From Fistularia commersonii (Eukaryota > Chordata > Actinopteri > Syngnathiformes > Fistulariidae): a stretch of 64,000 bases of DNA. The stretch is taken from positions 11,019,501 through 11,083,500 of the forward strand of contig JBBMNZ010000028.1 in assembly GCA_037954325.1 (NCBI GenBank). Reading direction: 5' to 3'. Position 1 is the first letter of the stretch; each line of letters starts with the position of its first letter. The notes beneath the pieces were generated by a model. The model worked only from the letters and a program-made list of their open reading frames with translations. It was not told where the DNA came from and made no database searches. Shown in pieces: positions 51,796-63,831 of the stretch. The position numbers were made by a program, and so were the translations under genes.

Positions 51796-53256
51796 ACAGT
51801 ACTGCCGGTGTGGAACACACCTATGTCATTCTGACCGAATGAAATCCTTTGAATATTTCAGATAACCGTCTCTGCATGCTATGCGTTTTTTTTTTTTTTT
51901 TTGTCTCAAATGATGAATTTGGGATTTGGAATTGTTGTGTGATTTATCTGCCAAAATTTGAAAAATTATCACTTCTCATTAAATGTCTTAAAGTGATGAG
52001 TCTGAGAGTATTATTTGTGACATTTAAAATAGTTTTGGCGACAAAAATTGAAGTTATCCAAGTAAGGTGTGATCAAAGCAAAACAACTTTTGAATGGGTG
52101 AAGAGTGTTATATAAAAGCAAGATAAGAAACTCTTATCTTTTGATATGTCCTGTCTTATATTATACTGTTTTTTAATGTGTCATCCTGTCCTTACTCCTT
52201 TTGGCCTTGTAATACTTCTGAATTCTTTCTCCTATAGAGCAAAGCTCTGATCTTGCAACAGTCTCTCTCCTTAACAAACTGTCTCATCTTACAGGAAATT
52301 GTATTTCATAGGCTAGGTCTTGATTTTAGATGTTTTGATACCGTACACAATTACTTCAAACATTGTCAGACTATTTCAAAGTTTGCCTGTAGTGGTTGGG
52401 TTTATCATAGGGCTATCTACCCTCCACCATACATTTACTATTAATTTCTACACACATGTCACATGATGGAGTGGTAGTCTCATATGCTCCCATATATTCA
52501 GGTACATTTTCAGACGGTTTATCTCCACCAAAGTTTTGGATGAATTTTAAGCAAGCACAATGGTCAGTATTGTTTAAAATCCCAAAGTATGGCATCTGCT
52601 AAATGCTCACTCCATGTAACAATGACTAAGCAGCAGTGAAGCAGACATTTTTGTTTTGTAGAGGTTTTCATGTTGTGTAATGTCTTATTCAAGTATTCAA
52701 TGTAGCAAGTCATGCTATACAATTTACACGTATTATATGTTATGGTCATATTTTCATGTTGAAAAGATTTATTTAGTAATTTAGTTATCTGTTTATACTT
52801 TTCTTTTACCCTTATCCTTCAAGATTTATACTTGGAAGGTCCGACAGGAAAAGTAGACGCATGGAGATACAAACAAGCTTAAAAGAAGTCACACTAACAA
52901 GACAGAAAAAAAGGGAGATTAGAACAGTTCATAGTATCGTTGGGGTTTTGATGACAATAAGTTCTGATGTATCTGACACGATGGGCAATTAAATCTTTTT
53001 ACCCGAGGAGCACTTTTCTATTGTGCTTGCTGAAGTGTTAAATGAGTGGAAGTGTGGATCCTTTTAACACCAAACCCCGGAAATGAGATTGATTGGTGTA
53101 GAGGGTGGCAAGAGGTGATAATTCTCACCTTCTAGTGTCAGCATTGCCAACCGATAATGGATGACAAAACAGAGGCAACAGGGCTTTCAGGAACCAACAA
53201 ATACCCTTGTAGAAAAACACTTGCAGGCATGTATTACATATGTGCATGTGAGTATA
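51756..53256 (+). other. Start of the next galactosyltransferase intron
   Basis: Begins with donor gtatgc, then a CA tract and a T run near 51885-51902. No exon with the expected FNRAKLLN or DVD motifs is seen up to 64000, so the intron is longer than 12.2 kb, and most of it from 53.3 kb on is mobile elements. Confidence 0.7.
51764..51799. repeat. (CA)n microsatellite just after the galactosyltransferase exon
   Basis: It begins eight bases after the donor of the second exon (gtatgccaccacacacac). The splice site itself is intact. Confidence 0.95.
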
Positions 53257-53897
53257 TACAAACCCGATTCCAAAAAAAAGTTGTGATGCTGTTTAAATTG
53301 CTTATAAAAACAGAATGGAGTGATCTCCAAATCTCATAAACCCAACACAAACAACACATCAGGTGCAAAGTTAGGCAGAGGTTCATCTATCTGCAACAAA
53401 CTCCCTCTAATAATGATGGTGCAATTCCAGAAAATTGTTTCTCAATGTAAAATTGTGAAGACTTTGAAGGTCCCACCATCAAGGGGAATCTCTCTGGGCA
53501 AGAGACATAGCAAGGTCAAACCTAAATGGCCATCAGGCAGCCCTGCAAAAAACAAGGCATGCCTCTTTACTTGACATCACTGTATGGGCTCCGGATCACT
53601 TCCAGAAATGTCTGTGAACACGGTTTGACAGGCAATCCACAAATGCAAGTGAAACCTGTATCACGCAAAGAAGAAACCATACACAAACACAATACAGAAA
53701 TGGCATTGTCTTCTCCAGACCAAAGCTCATTCAAAATGGTCTGAGGCAAAATAGAAAACTGTTCTGGGGTAGAGTGAGTCAAATCTGATATTTCTTTTGG
53801 AAGCCATGGATGCAGTGTTCTACAGACTAAAGGGGAGACTATCCAAGAGCCTGCACCTCTGATGGGATTTCATTTGTGCTTATGGCATGGGCAACTT
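53257..53897. mobile_element. Teleost DNA transposon, first segment
   Basis: The left end (tacaaacccgattccaaaaa) is that of a cut-and-paste family very common in fish. The decayed transposase region follows on the plus strand (for example gaaaactgttctggggtaga, ttggaagccatggatgcagt, gggatttcatttgtgcttat). It stops after ggcatgggcaactt (53897) and resumes at 55054. Superfamily is probably Tc1/mariner (IS630-like), judged from the third segment. Confidence 0.72.
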
Positions 53898-54063
53898 AAT
53901 GATTATAATGATAATAATAAAAATACATTATATTTAACGTGCATTATTAAAAACTCATGACCTATACAGGCATATACATGTACACAAAATACGGATCCAT
54001 AGAAACAATTAAAAAAAAAAACAAAAGGGACAATGTACATATATATATACATATATGTACACA

Positions 54064-54354
54064 TACAGGACTGTCTCAGAAAATTAGAATGTTGTGATAA
54101 AGTTCTTTATCTTCTGCAATGCAATTATAAAAACAAAAATGTCATACTCTCTGGATTCATTACAAATCAACCGAAATATTGCAAGCCTTTTATTATTTTA
54201 ATATTGCTGATTATGGCTTACATCTTAAGAAAACTCAAAAATCCTATCTCAAAATAATAGAATATCGTGAAAAAGTAAGTTTTGTTTTTATAATTGCATT
54301 ACAGAAGATAAAGAACTTTATCACAATATTCTGATTTTCTGAGACAGTCCTGTA
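54064..54354 (+). mobile_element. Palindromic MITE, copy 3 (inside a nest)
   Basis: Starts acaggactgtctcagaaaat and ends ttttctgagacagtcctgta. The middle gctgattatggcttacatct is in the same orientation as copy 2. It lies within the block that interrupts the DNA transposon at 53.3 kb, so it arrived after that block's host or with it. Confidence 0.84.
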
Positions 54355-54377
54355 TTTACACACACATACATTTATAA

Positions 54378-54450
54378 ATATATATGTGTGTGTGTGTGTC
54401 TGTGTGTGTGTATGTATATGTAATATAAAATGTAATATATATATATTTAA
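54378..54450. repeat. TG/TA compound microsatellite
   Basis: tatatgtgtgtgtgtgtgtc, then gtgtgtgtgtatgtatatgt, between MITE copy 3 and the RTE tail. Confidence 0.93.
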
Positions 54451-54454
54451 CCGT

Positions 54455-54852
54455 TAAAATGACAGAGAGACAGGAGGCGGAGCAAGAGGTCGCAGAGATG
54501 AAGATGCTTATGTTCTCTTTGGGAGTGACCAGGATGGATAGGATCAGGAATGAGTCTATCAGAGGAACAGCACATTTTAGATGTTTTGGAAAGAAGGTTA
54601 AGAAGCCGACTGAGATAGTTCAGTCATGTACAGAGGAGGGATAGTGAATATATTGGTAGACGGATGGTGGAGTTGGAACTGCAAGGCAAGAGGTCTCGAG
54701 GAAGACCAAAGACAAGATTTATGGACGTAGTGAGAGGATATGAAGGTAGTTGGTATGAGAGAAGAGCATACAGAGAATAGGGTTAGATGGAGAGAGTTGA
54801 TTTGCTGTGGCGACCGTTGAAGGGAAAAGCCGAAAGGACAAGAAGAAGAAGA
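54455..54852 (+). mobile_element. RTE LINE 3' end
   Basis: The plus-strand frame from 54459 reads RQEAEQEVAEMKMLMFSLGV and TRMDRIRNESIRGTAH, the C-terminus of the RTE protein. It continues in a shifted frame (VKKPTEIVQSC; then a VQRRDSEYIGRRMVE-like part) into the 3' tail gctgtggcgaccgttgaagg and a GAA-rich end (agaagaagaagaag). It is truncated at the 5' side, next to a TG/AT simple repeat, and is part of the nest inserted in the DNA transposon at 53.3 kb. Confidence 0.83.
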
Positions 54853-55053
54853 AGATACGTTCATCTATGTAGATATATATAGCCACACTTACACATGTAT
54901 ACATAAATAACTAAAATTGACAACAGCTTGTCAGGCGGAATCGTCTGCTTTCAACGGATAGTTTTGAGTAGTTGTTTGAAGTGAGGAAATGAATGGGTAT
55001 TCCTGAGCTTTGGTGGTAGTGAGGAAGTATGGAGGAAGAGGATATGAGCGAGT

Positions 55054-55460
55054 GGGAGCTTGCACATCTATGAAGGGATTATCAACTGTGAAAGGTGCAT
55101 AGAGGTATTAGAGCAATTCATGGTCCCATCTGGACAGCATGTAACCTTTCTGTCAGGGATGGCCCCGTATATTTCATTAACTTATTGCTAAACTACATCC
55201 TGCATCCATTACAATAGCACGGTTTTGCAAAAGAAGAGTCTTGGTGCTGAGTCAAGACCTTTCACCAATAGAAAACATTTAACACATCATGAAATCAGGC
55301 AACAAAACCCCAGGGCTGCTGAGCAGCTATAATCTGGCATTAGGCAAGAATGAGAAAAAATTTCTTGTCTAAAATTCCAGCAATTTGTCTCCTCCCTTCC
55401 CAAACATTTAAAGAGTCGTTGAGCGGGGATGCAACGCAATGGTAAAAAACAATCTTTTTG
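55054..55460 (+). mobile_element. Teleost DNA transposon, second segment (transposase C-terminal part)
   Basis: It resumes with gggagcttgcacatctatga directly where 53897 left off. The decayed frame contains CAAGACCTTTCACCAATAGA, matching a SPDLSPIEN-type motif (the region of the last catalytic acid in Tc1/mariner-like transposases), then a VEQLES-like stretch and gggatgcaacgcaatggtaa at the transposase end. It is broken at 55460 by an L1 and appears to continue at 60031. Confidence 0.7.
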
Positions 55461-57210
55461 GGTGGCACGAGTGAGCAGGACATGGAGTAGCTCACACTTT
55501 CCAGAGCTCCTGCGGAGCCAATAATATTTATCTCATAAAACAGCTACATATATGAAAACCAGCCTAACATTTTGTGAAAGATAATATAAGGAGACGAACG
55601 AACGAACAAACGGCTTGTATAGTGTTGATTTGAATGGGGGAAAAGCTCCAAAAATATAAATAAAGCAGCAAAGCTAACACCCCGGGGCTCATGAGAACAA
55701 CAAGGTAGCGTAAAGCCGCACCTGACGCTCCGGACGAGCCCCTCCTAATGAGACCGAAAGCCCAGATATGGCAACTGAAGATATTAAAGCAGAGGTCTTA
55801 TCCTCCTTGAGAGGGAAGATCTCGAAAATCATAAAAGCTGAACTTAAAAGTGCACTGTCGGAGGACTTCAGGGCACTCAAAATGGAACTGCAAGGAATGA
55901 GATTTGAAGTCGCCAATAACGGAACTTGTGCGGGCAGAAGTCCACCATAGGAAGGCAGATATACGGGATATGAAAGGAGGATTGTCAACATGGTCCGATG
56001 AAGTGACCTCGCTATGACCCACAGTCACCAGCGTTTAAAATCAGGTGTCAACCCATCAAAGAGTGTTGCGAGCATATGAAGGGGAGGTTGAGACAGAGCA
56101 ACATCAGGATACCTGGCATAGTGGAGCAACTGAACGCTAGCTCCCCCAAAGAAGTTGCCAAAGTTATCAGATAAGTCCTACAGCTGGACAGGGATCTAAA
56201 GGTGGACCGTTCACATCACGGGTTTGCTTCCAGGAACCCAGAAGATCTGGGGAAACGGCGTGTGATCATCGCAAAATCGCAATACGACGGAGGCGCTATG
56301 GAAATTCCGCGGAAATTCCCAGGAAAGAGTCCCACTGACCTATAATTGATAAAAGATTGCTATGTTTCCCGACTACTCTGCCAGAGTAACCAAAGGCAAG
56401 AGCTGCATTTGCAATTGTGGGAAAAGCACTCCGAGGTCGGAAAGATATCCGTTACGGTCTTCTCTACCCAGCGAGATTCTGGGTCATATATCAGGGTGAA
56501 GACAAGGAACTTATGGACCCCCAAGAGGCCATGGAGTATTTCAATACCTTTCTCCCAGAAGACTAACAGACGGAGCTGAAAAGCCAACTGTATCCCTACC
56601 TATATGGGATCATGACTGGAAGCATTTTTATTACAACTTATCTTAATTATGCTCTTGTATTTTTATTTGTACTGATCTGGGTGTCCACATGGTGAGACAT
56701 TAGGAGGAGCAAACTATTTTCCACAATTACCATAAGCTAATCTAATATATTCCCACCCCTCTTATTTGTTACCCTAATAGATAATATAAATAATAGATAT
56801 AAATTCTATCTTCTATAGTAATAGAAGACAGAATGAGTAAAATGTTTTGATACCAAACTACAGAAACGGGCATAGTAGGCATATGGAGAAGCACATTCCC
56901 AAGAGAAAGGGATTTTACATTTTATTCAAGTAGGCGTGCATCATTTTCTAGGATAGATTTCTTACTCCAAAGAGAGATTTATATAGGATAACAGACATTG
57001 AGATACTGCCTATCACTATTTCTGACCATGCACCTGTATTATGGAAATGGGAAAAAGGACAAAAACCAATAACTAAACAATGGAGGCTCAGTTCATCTCT
57101 TCTTAATAAGAAAGAATTCATGTCATTCATCACAGAAGAATTTAAAAAAGTATCTAGATACCAATACCACACCGGAAACCAATCCCCTGATACTCTGGGA
57201 CTGTGCTAAA

Positions 57211-57253
<43 letters not shown>

Positions 57254-60030
57254 ATATATCTGAGGCCTTATTATTTCATTTACAACTGCAAGGAAAAGAG
57301 AGAGGGAGGCCAAACAGCAAAATTTGGAAGAGTTAGAACATAAACATAAATAATCTGCAACAATTAAGGTTACAAATGATTTGAATACAACTCATAGACA
57401 ACTAAGCTTGCTATTAGATAAAATTGAGGGAAGCTTAAGATTTACTAATAAAAAATATTATGAATGTGGAAACAGGGCAAGCAAATTGTCAGCATTCAGA
57501 CTGAGAAAGCAACGATCTTTCAACATAGTAAAGAAAATAAAATCACAAGTAAATATTGCCACAAAACCAAACACAGTAGCAGAGGCATTTGCAGGGTTTT
57601 ACAAATAATTGTATAATAATGCAGACACATGTAGTGCTGATGCAGAACTCGCAGAGCACTTAAAAAGCATAAGACTAACTGAACTGACAAACTCAACAGC
57701 TAAGGAGTAAGATAAGCAAATCGGGGAACTGGAAGTTAAGCAAGTTATTTAATCACTCAAGAATGACAAATGGATACTTCAATGAATTTTATAAAACCTT
57801 TCAAGACCTGCTAGCACCCCTGTTACTAAATTCATACAGATATGCCCTTGATTCTAAAACAATGGCCATCGTGGACTGAGGCAATGGTAGTTGTAATTCT
57901 TAAAGAGGGTAAAGACCCTACTGAATGCCAGTCTTATAGACCAATATCATTACTAAACAAAGATTTGAGTATAGTAACCGCAATTCTAGCTAGATGGGTA
58001 AATAAGATCATTACCCAAATCCTACACCCTGATCAAACAGGCTTTATCCCTGGAAAGTCTTACGTAGATAATGTATGACACCTATTAAATATAATATCAA
58101 AAAGATATGAAATCAGAGTCAATAATTGTAGAAAGAAAGCATTTGATTGGGTATCATGGCGATATTTATTTCAAAAACTAAAACAATTTAGATTTGGCAT
58201 TAATTTCATAAATGGGTTCAAACACTTAATTCATCCCCACAAGGTGCCGTTAATGGATACAAATCAGAGAGCTTTACACTAGAACGAGGATGCAGACAAA
58301 GCTGCTCCTTATCTACCCTGCTGCTTGCTACCAGTATGTGAGCCGCTGGCCCAGCTCATTAGAAACAACAACATAAAAGCAGTTCGAAGAAATCAAGAAG
58401 AACTCAAAATTTCACTTTACGCAGATGATGTTTTACTATATTTTACAGAATCCAGCTCATCAATCCCATACCTAAAGGAGCTCATATTATTCTGGATACA
58501 AAGTAAATGTAGATAAACTGTAGGCTGTAGCTGTAAATGATCTGGTCTCAGAAAGTTAAGATACAGAGTAGATTCAGATGTTCTAAAGAAGGCATTAAAT
58601 ATTCAGGCATCTACATTCCCCCATCGCTACATAATCTCTATACCGTAAACATATTACTAGTGACCTGGAAAGATGGTTCCTGCTCCCACTCTTCCCACTA
58701 GGTCTTGTAGAAAATATCCGTATGAATGTTCTGCCCAGATTGCGTGATTTGTTTCAGATGTTACGTGTGGAAAATCCAAAACCAACCTTTGACCACCTCA
58801 ATAAATTATCAAAATTTAGTTGGCAAGATAGGCACCCTAGAATTATACATAACATTTTACAATTATTCACATCAGATGGATGTCACAAACTCCCAAACAT
58901 GAAATATTTCTTACCTTTTCTTTCTGCCCTGTACAAGAAATAGCAACCTGGACAAAAACCATGTTAAAAATTTTGAAAAAAAATCACCTCTCAAGACTAC
59001 TTTCAACACTAACAAATATTGGACTTATGCGGACCTTCACCCCTAACAATTTAGATACTGGTTTTACAAAATGGTCAGAATATAGTCTGATCTATTTGCC
59101 TCAACAGATCAAGGACGACAATCTTTTAAGATTTGAACATCTGACAAAGGAATTTGATCTCCCAAAGACAGACTTTTTCTTTAGATACAGTTGAGATCTT
59201 TCCTGACAACGCACAAGGAATGGGAAAAACTTAGACGTCCCACTTCCAGGAACAGAAAATAATTGGTAAGCTATATAATATATTTTTATCTACGAATATA
59301 CATAACTCCCAACAGATAAGACAGAGATTGGAGGCGAAAATGAACACTGACATACCAATGGACACCTGGGAAGAGTTATGTATTGAGGCACACCAGACCA
59401 CAAATTCAAACTCCAGAATTCAAGTGAATATTAATTATTAGGTTTTCAGAACACCAGAAATAATAGCTAAGATGGTGCTGACACGTTATAGTTCTTGCTG
59501 GAGGAATTGCCATAAAGAAATTGCCAACCATACACCTATATTTTGGCTCTGCCGGAAACTAAGTTTATTTTGGAAGGCAGTTTTTAACGCCCACAAAGCG
59601 GTCTTCAAACGGGAAATTCCCCAAAGCCTTACATTATTAGGAGTACCCACTATGGGTATGGACAGAAAGGATGAAAAATACCTCCTAAACATATTGGTCA
59701 CAGCAGCATAAAAAGCTGCAGCTATCAGGTGGTTAAATCCGGATCCCCCTACATACAATACATGGATTTAAAAAGTATGGAGCATATTACATATTCATTA
59801 AGACTTCAGAAGCCTATCTTTACGAAACGATGGGCTCCTGCCATGTGTTTGCTAATACAATAAGGTTATACTCAAAGAGTTTTGGAATCGCACCGGACAC
59901 ATCTTTTTAGATTACCATGTGGAGTGGATTTTTTGGTTTCTTTTTTGTTTAGTTTTTTTGATCGTGATATGCACCTGTCATTGATTTAAAGATAGATAAA
60001 ATAATAATTAAAGTAAAAAAAAAAAAACAA
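55461..60030 (+). mobile_element. L1-type LINE with poly-A tail, degraded
   Basis: ORF1 remains: MATEDIKAEVLSSLRGKISK at 55768 (coiled-coil start), then KISVTVFSTQRDSG near 56430. ORF2 remains: endonuclease end near 56940-57050 (FSRIDFLLQR, ISDHAPVLWKWEK); RT near 57842-58075 (ILKEGKDPTECQSYRPISLL, HPDQTGFIPGKSYVDNV) and SLYADDVLLYF near 58430 with the catalytic YADD intact; C-terminal CWRNCHKEIANHTPIFWLC near 59500. The N-terminal half of the endonuclease seems deleted between ORF1 and 56860, and there are many stops and frameshifts. An (AT)n tract at 57211-57250 interrupts it. It ends in A-rich sequence at 60010-60027. Possible target duplications (aaaaacaatctttttg at 55445-55460, aaaaacaattgtttcctg at 60023-60040) are imperfect. 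Confidence 0.85.
57211..57250. repeat. (AT)n microsatellite inside the L1
   Basis: A pure AT run that interrupts the L1 between the endonuclease and RT parts. Confidence 0.95.
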
Positions 60031-60083
60031 TTGTTTCCTGTTTTAAGGTGTGCTGCTGCACACCTTCAAACTGAGTTAATATC
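60031..60083 (+). mobile_element. Teleost DNA transposon, short third segment
   Basis: After the L1 poly-A, ggtgtgctgctgcacacc, then ttcaaactgagttaatatct, resembles what should follow the transposase stop in this family. The right terminal repeat is not found, and similarity stops near 60083. Confidence 0.45.
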
Positions 60084-61790
60084 TACCCACTAAGAGTGGC
60101 TAACCCATGGCTGTATTTTTCTCACGATGAGGGCCCCCCCAGAATTACCCAATACCAATTTCTGGCTTATAACCTGCCTAAGCAAATTACAGATTCCCAT
60201 CAAGCCTCATAGCAGCTCAGATGAATAGGCATAAAGATCAATGATGAGCCGGGCACAGAAAGGGATTAACAGTGCCAGAGGAACTAAATATCAGCCACTG
60301 GTGAACAGGACAATCACTTCAATGCCAGAAGTACCAAGCTTGAATTGATTTCAAGACAGCCTAAGATTATATACTGCACACATGGATCTAAGATCAACAT
60401 GATTCTTAAAGCCTTAATGAAATGCTTGATGGTCTTCAGAATTTGAGTATGGAAGCCAAGTCAAAGCCAATTACAGATGTGAGCATCAGATGTGATACAT
60501 ACCCAGGAGATGCACTGCCCCAAGTTGTCCTAAAATATAGATTCTAAAGTGGAATCGTGGATTTCATCAATGTATTCCAAGAATAAGTGTGACATCAACT
60601 CCCTCAACTTCACCAGGAAAAATAGGCATGAGGAGGTCATGGTATGTCATGACTGTAGTATGAGTGTCGACAAAGGGTGTGCAGAAAAGGAAAGATGGGT
60701 GACACAAAAGGGGCTGTCTGTCAAAACTATCTAAAGGTAACTCAGCACATCTTCTGAAAAGCAACACATGCTGGGTTTATTCCACAAATGAAAATGAGGA
60801 TGAAGAAGAGGTCAGCCATAGCTAAGCATGTATTTTCTGACAATGGAGCAGGTCCCAAAAAAATCAGCTGAATGTTCGGAAGAAGGTCTGGCCAATAAAC
60901 CCCTATGTCCTGCCTGTGTTCAGATACCCTGCTGGTGTGATATTCTGGCCATTGTAAGTAATGAAAGCCGCTAATATCAAGACATGGAAGCTTGTTACAA
61001 CACTCAGAGGGTTTCACCCAAAGTCCAGCATCCTGACATTGGATACTAAGTGGGAAACAGTAGGCTGCAGACAAGTAAATGTCAAAGCTACTATCCAGGC
61101 CAACAAACAAGCTGACAACAGGTGTCAGGGAATATATCACAGATGTATATCATAGAGTCTATCACAAGATGTCCCCTAATGATAATTTGCCAGGAGGAGC
61201 CAGAAGGGCTCCACACAGAAGCCCTTGCATGGCATGTACCATCGGCAGCTTGAAGAAGTGGCTGATATTGCTAAAACATAGCAATGTCTGAAGCACACAG
61301 CTTTATAACGGCTGCACAGGATTGGTCAGTCAGACACACTCGACAATACCCCAGGTGCAAGCAGTGCAAAGATGCCTCTGAGACAATCCAACATATAATG
61401 AAAGGGTATAAGATACTGGCCAGAAAGGTACACATAAGGTGGCTATCATCATACATTGGAACATCAACTGAGTGTGGCCTGGAGGTCCCAGGACCAAGGT
61501 GGAAGACACCTCCAAAAATGATTCAGCATGATCAAGTCAAGATCCTAGGAGACTGTCACTTCCATGCAGAAAAAATGGTAATAATGAACCCATCGGTCAT
61601 AACGATGGTGGACAAAGTCCCCAAAAAGGAGTTGATGAAGATGAGGGGTCTGAGGACAAAAGCGGTCCCAGTAGTGATCAAGTCCCTGGGAGCAATAACA
61701 GCAGATTCCAGGAAGAACATCTGAGATCACTATCCAGAAAAGCACAATTCTGGAAACAGCAAAATTCTTTACAGAATCTTTAACCTTTCT
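60084..61790 (+). mobile_element. R4/Dong-type LINE fragment (end of RT and restriction-like endonuclease region)
   Basis: The plus-strand frames fit the C-terminal half of R4/Dong-clade LINEs. Near 60930-61060: YPAGVIFW, then VMKAANIKTWKLVTTLRGFH and PKSSILTLDTKWE. Near 61290-61400: RQYPRCKQCKDASETIQHIM, the CCHC zinc-finger block. Then CGLEVPGPRWKTPPKMIQ, and VPVVIKSLGAITADSRKN near 61660. The last part normally carries a PD-(D/E)XK nuclease fold; the acidic residues are not recognisable here. Stops and frameshifts are frequent and the catalytic RT box is absent. This clade includes Rex6 of teleosts; I cannot say which family this is. Confidence 0.7.
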
Positions 61791-62341
61791 GGTGTCTGGT
61801 CCATGCTTGATGGGGGCAAAATATACAGCCCAGATGGGGCGAAAAGGGGATATTTTTTTCCTTTTTTTGTATTACATACATAATTTGCCAGCACATGTAC
61901 AGAAGTTTGTGCTTACTAGGGGGCCTAGGAGGATTTTTGAAATATTAAATGTCACAGACAGTTGGTTAGTTCAGTACCCTGTGATCCAGTCCAATATTTG
62001 GCATTTTCTGATAAATCTTCTAAGGGGTTGAGTCAAGCAATATTGTGCTTGCTTTATTTTAGATAATTCCATAATCCAACATATAAAACATATGCCTTTC
62101 ACTATGTGAACATTTCTGAACATTTCTGTGAACATTTCTAAATATTCCCAAGATGCAGAATTGCAAAAGTTGGGCACTGTGGTTACTGATGTGAGCTACT
62201 TGCTGAGGAATCCTCCTCCAAATCTAAAGCTGGAAGTGCTTTGGTGGAAAAAAAACAAACTCTTTACTGCGTTTGCAAACTATTTTATGTTGGTCCGATG
62301 AGGAAAGATAACAGAGTTCAAGACAAGTTCAAACTCTATAT
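61791..62341. other. Unassigned DNA between the R4/Dong fragment and the gypsy remnant
   Basis: May include the 3' end of the LINE (ggtgtctggtccatgcttga). A short repeated phrase, gaacatttct, occurs several times near 62108-62140. No gene. Confidence 0.4.
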
Positions 62342-62450
62342 CTCAAGAACTTAATCCAACTGACAAAGGAACACCTTGTTCCAGAAACACCCAGGACGTA
62401 AACCATACCCCCAGCTCAAAGTCCTGTAACATGAGAGGCACCGCCCTTAG
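62342..62450. repeat. Direct repeat beside the gypsy remnant, left copy
   Basis: The sequence ctcaagaacttaatccaac, tgacaaaggaacaccttgtt, gtcctgtaacatgagaggca and ccgcc aligns with 63832-63939 over about 109 bases at roughly four-fifths identity by eye. The pair flanks the gypsy coding scraps in the same orientation, as decayed LTRs or parts of LTRs would. Confidence 0.65.
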
Positions 62451-62519
62451 TGTCCGCCACACAGCACCCCCAAACACCCAGAAGGGACTCCTGGAAACAA
62501 ATAAGTCTCTCACTGGAGG

Positions 62520-63795
62520 CTTGAGCAGCCTGCGATAACAGCAGGAGAAACATTACATTGAACCTGTGGAGACACTGCCGGGGTCCTGGAAGGACCTGGA
62601 CAGGGAACCTGGCCCAGAAACAAAACTTCATCTGCCACCTTGTGTTCCAGTTTTAGTCCAACGTGATTCCCTCCTTGTGCCCACCTATGATTTGCAGAAA
62701 ACCCTTAGGACCTGTCTCAAGAAGCCAAAATGGGCCATCATGTAGGAGGGTTGGAGTGATGAGCGGTGAGACTCATGAAACAAAAACAGAACCAGCCAAC
62801 ATGAGCTCTGCAGCAAGAAAGACTACAGAAAACAGTGATTAATGGGGCCTGAAAACCCAAACGCTGTTTGGCAAATGAGGGGAAACAGCCAAATGGCATG
62901 AAAGAGCAGAGCTCTTAGGCACAAATTCCCCTCGAACACAGAACACCTGACCAAAATTCCAGCTTGGCAGGCAATGTGTTGAGATTCTCCTTAAGAGCCA
63001 AATGCGACCCAAGTACAACCCAAGGTAAACAATCACCCAGTGACTAGTGAAACTGTCCACCCCTTGACACTCTTGCAGAGGCCAGGCCAGACAAACTTGG
63101 AACTAACTAGCTTCACCAATGCCCGAACTCCAGGGTGCAAGAGGGAGTGAAATGAATCGAATGGCACAAGGAACCATGGGGAAGGGATAGCCAGTGGAGA
63201 TGTCACAGAGGAGGACAGGACTACCTTCCTGCACCATACCATCCTGTAGCCTGCAGCCAGTGCTTGTCAATTTAAGGGCAAAGACATCCAGCTGCGGCTG
63301 ATGAGCAGACCATGGCTCATTAACCTTGGACATGGCGAAAGTCAGTAGTAAAGTGTATGTAACGTGGCTAAAGGAACCGGGCAGCATGATGGAGCAAAAG
63401 GTTAAAAAAAAATCCACGATGCCAAAGAACTCCTGCAATGCCTTGACAGAGGCTGGCGGGTACAAATTGCCACTACTTGCACCTTAAAAGGAAAAAGGAA
63501 TGCACAGAAAGTGATGACCCAGGAAGTCAATCACCATTAGTCCAAACTGATACTATGCACGTTGACTATCAGGCCGTGTTTGTCTAGATGATGGAAAACC
63601 TGTGTCAGGTCCTTCAGGTGTTTTTCAGCTGACATGCCAGCCACTACTATGTAGTTGAGATAAACAAGCACAAAGGCAAGGTCACACAACACTGAATTCA
63701 TCAGGGTGACAACAGCCAGGTGTGAGAGTCGGGGCGACATGGCCAAAGTGGAGTCACAAGCTTCTTTTGAGTCAGACATGTTCAATATGGGGTCA
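62520..63795 (-). mobile_element. Gypsy-type LTR retrotransposon remnant, internally deleted
   Basis: Read on the minus strand. The RT segment (63540-63785) has NSVLCDLAFVLVYLNYIVVA, where the catalytic YLDD-type box reads YLNY. At 63465 follows PPASVKALQEFFGIVDFF, the block after RT. It jumps without RNase H to the pre-integrase part (GCRLQDGMVQEGSPVLLCD) and the zinc-binding integrase N-terminus (HPGVRALVKLVSSKFVWPGL near 63100). It then goes straight to the integrase C-terminal part (FGQVFCVRGEFVPKS near 62920), so the DDE core is missing. Stops are common. Gag and protease are absent. Confidence 0.78.
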
Positions 63796-63831
63796 CCATG
63801 TGGTTAGCTGAGAAAAAAATAACAGATATTC

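Larger units (their letters stand above)
53898..55053. mobile_element. Composite insertion inside the DNA transposon
   Basis: The outer parts (53898-54060 and about 54855-55053: attatatttaacgtgcatta, ttcaacggatagttttgag, tgagctttggtggtagtgag) look like two ends of one further repeat of unknown family. Within it lie MITE copy 3 (54064-54354), a TG/AT tract (54378-54450) and an RTE tail (54455-54852). The junctions share a possible short duplication, gggcaactt at the left and gggagctt at the right. Confidence 0.55.
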
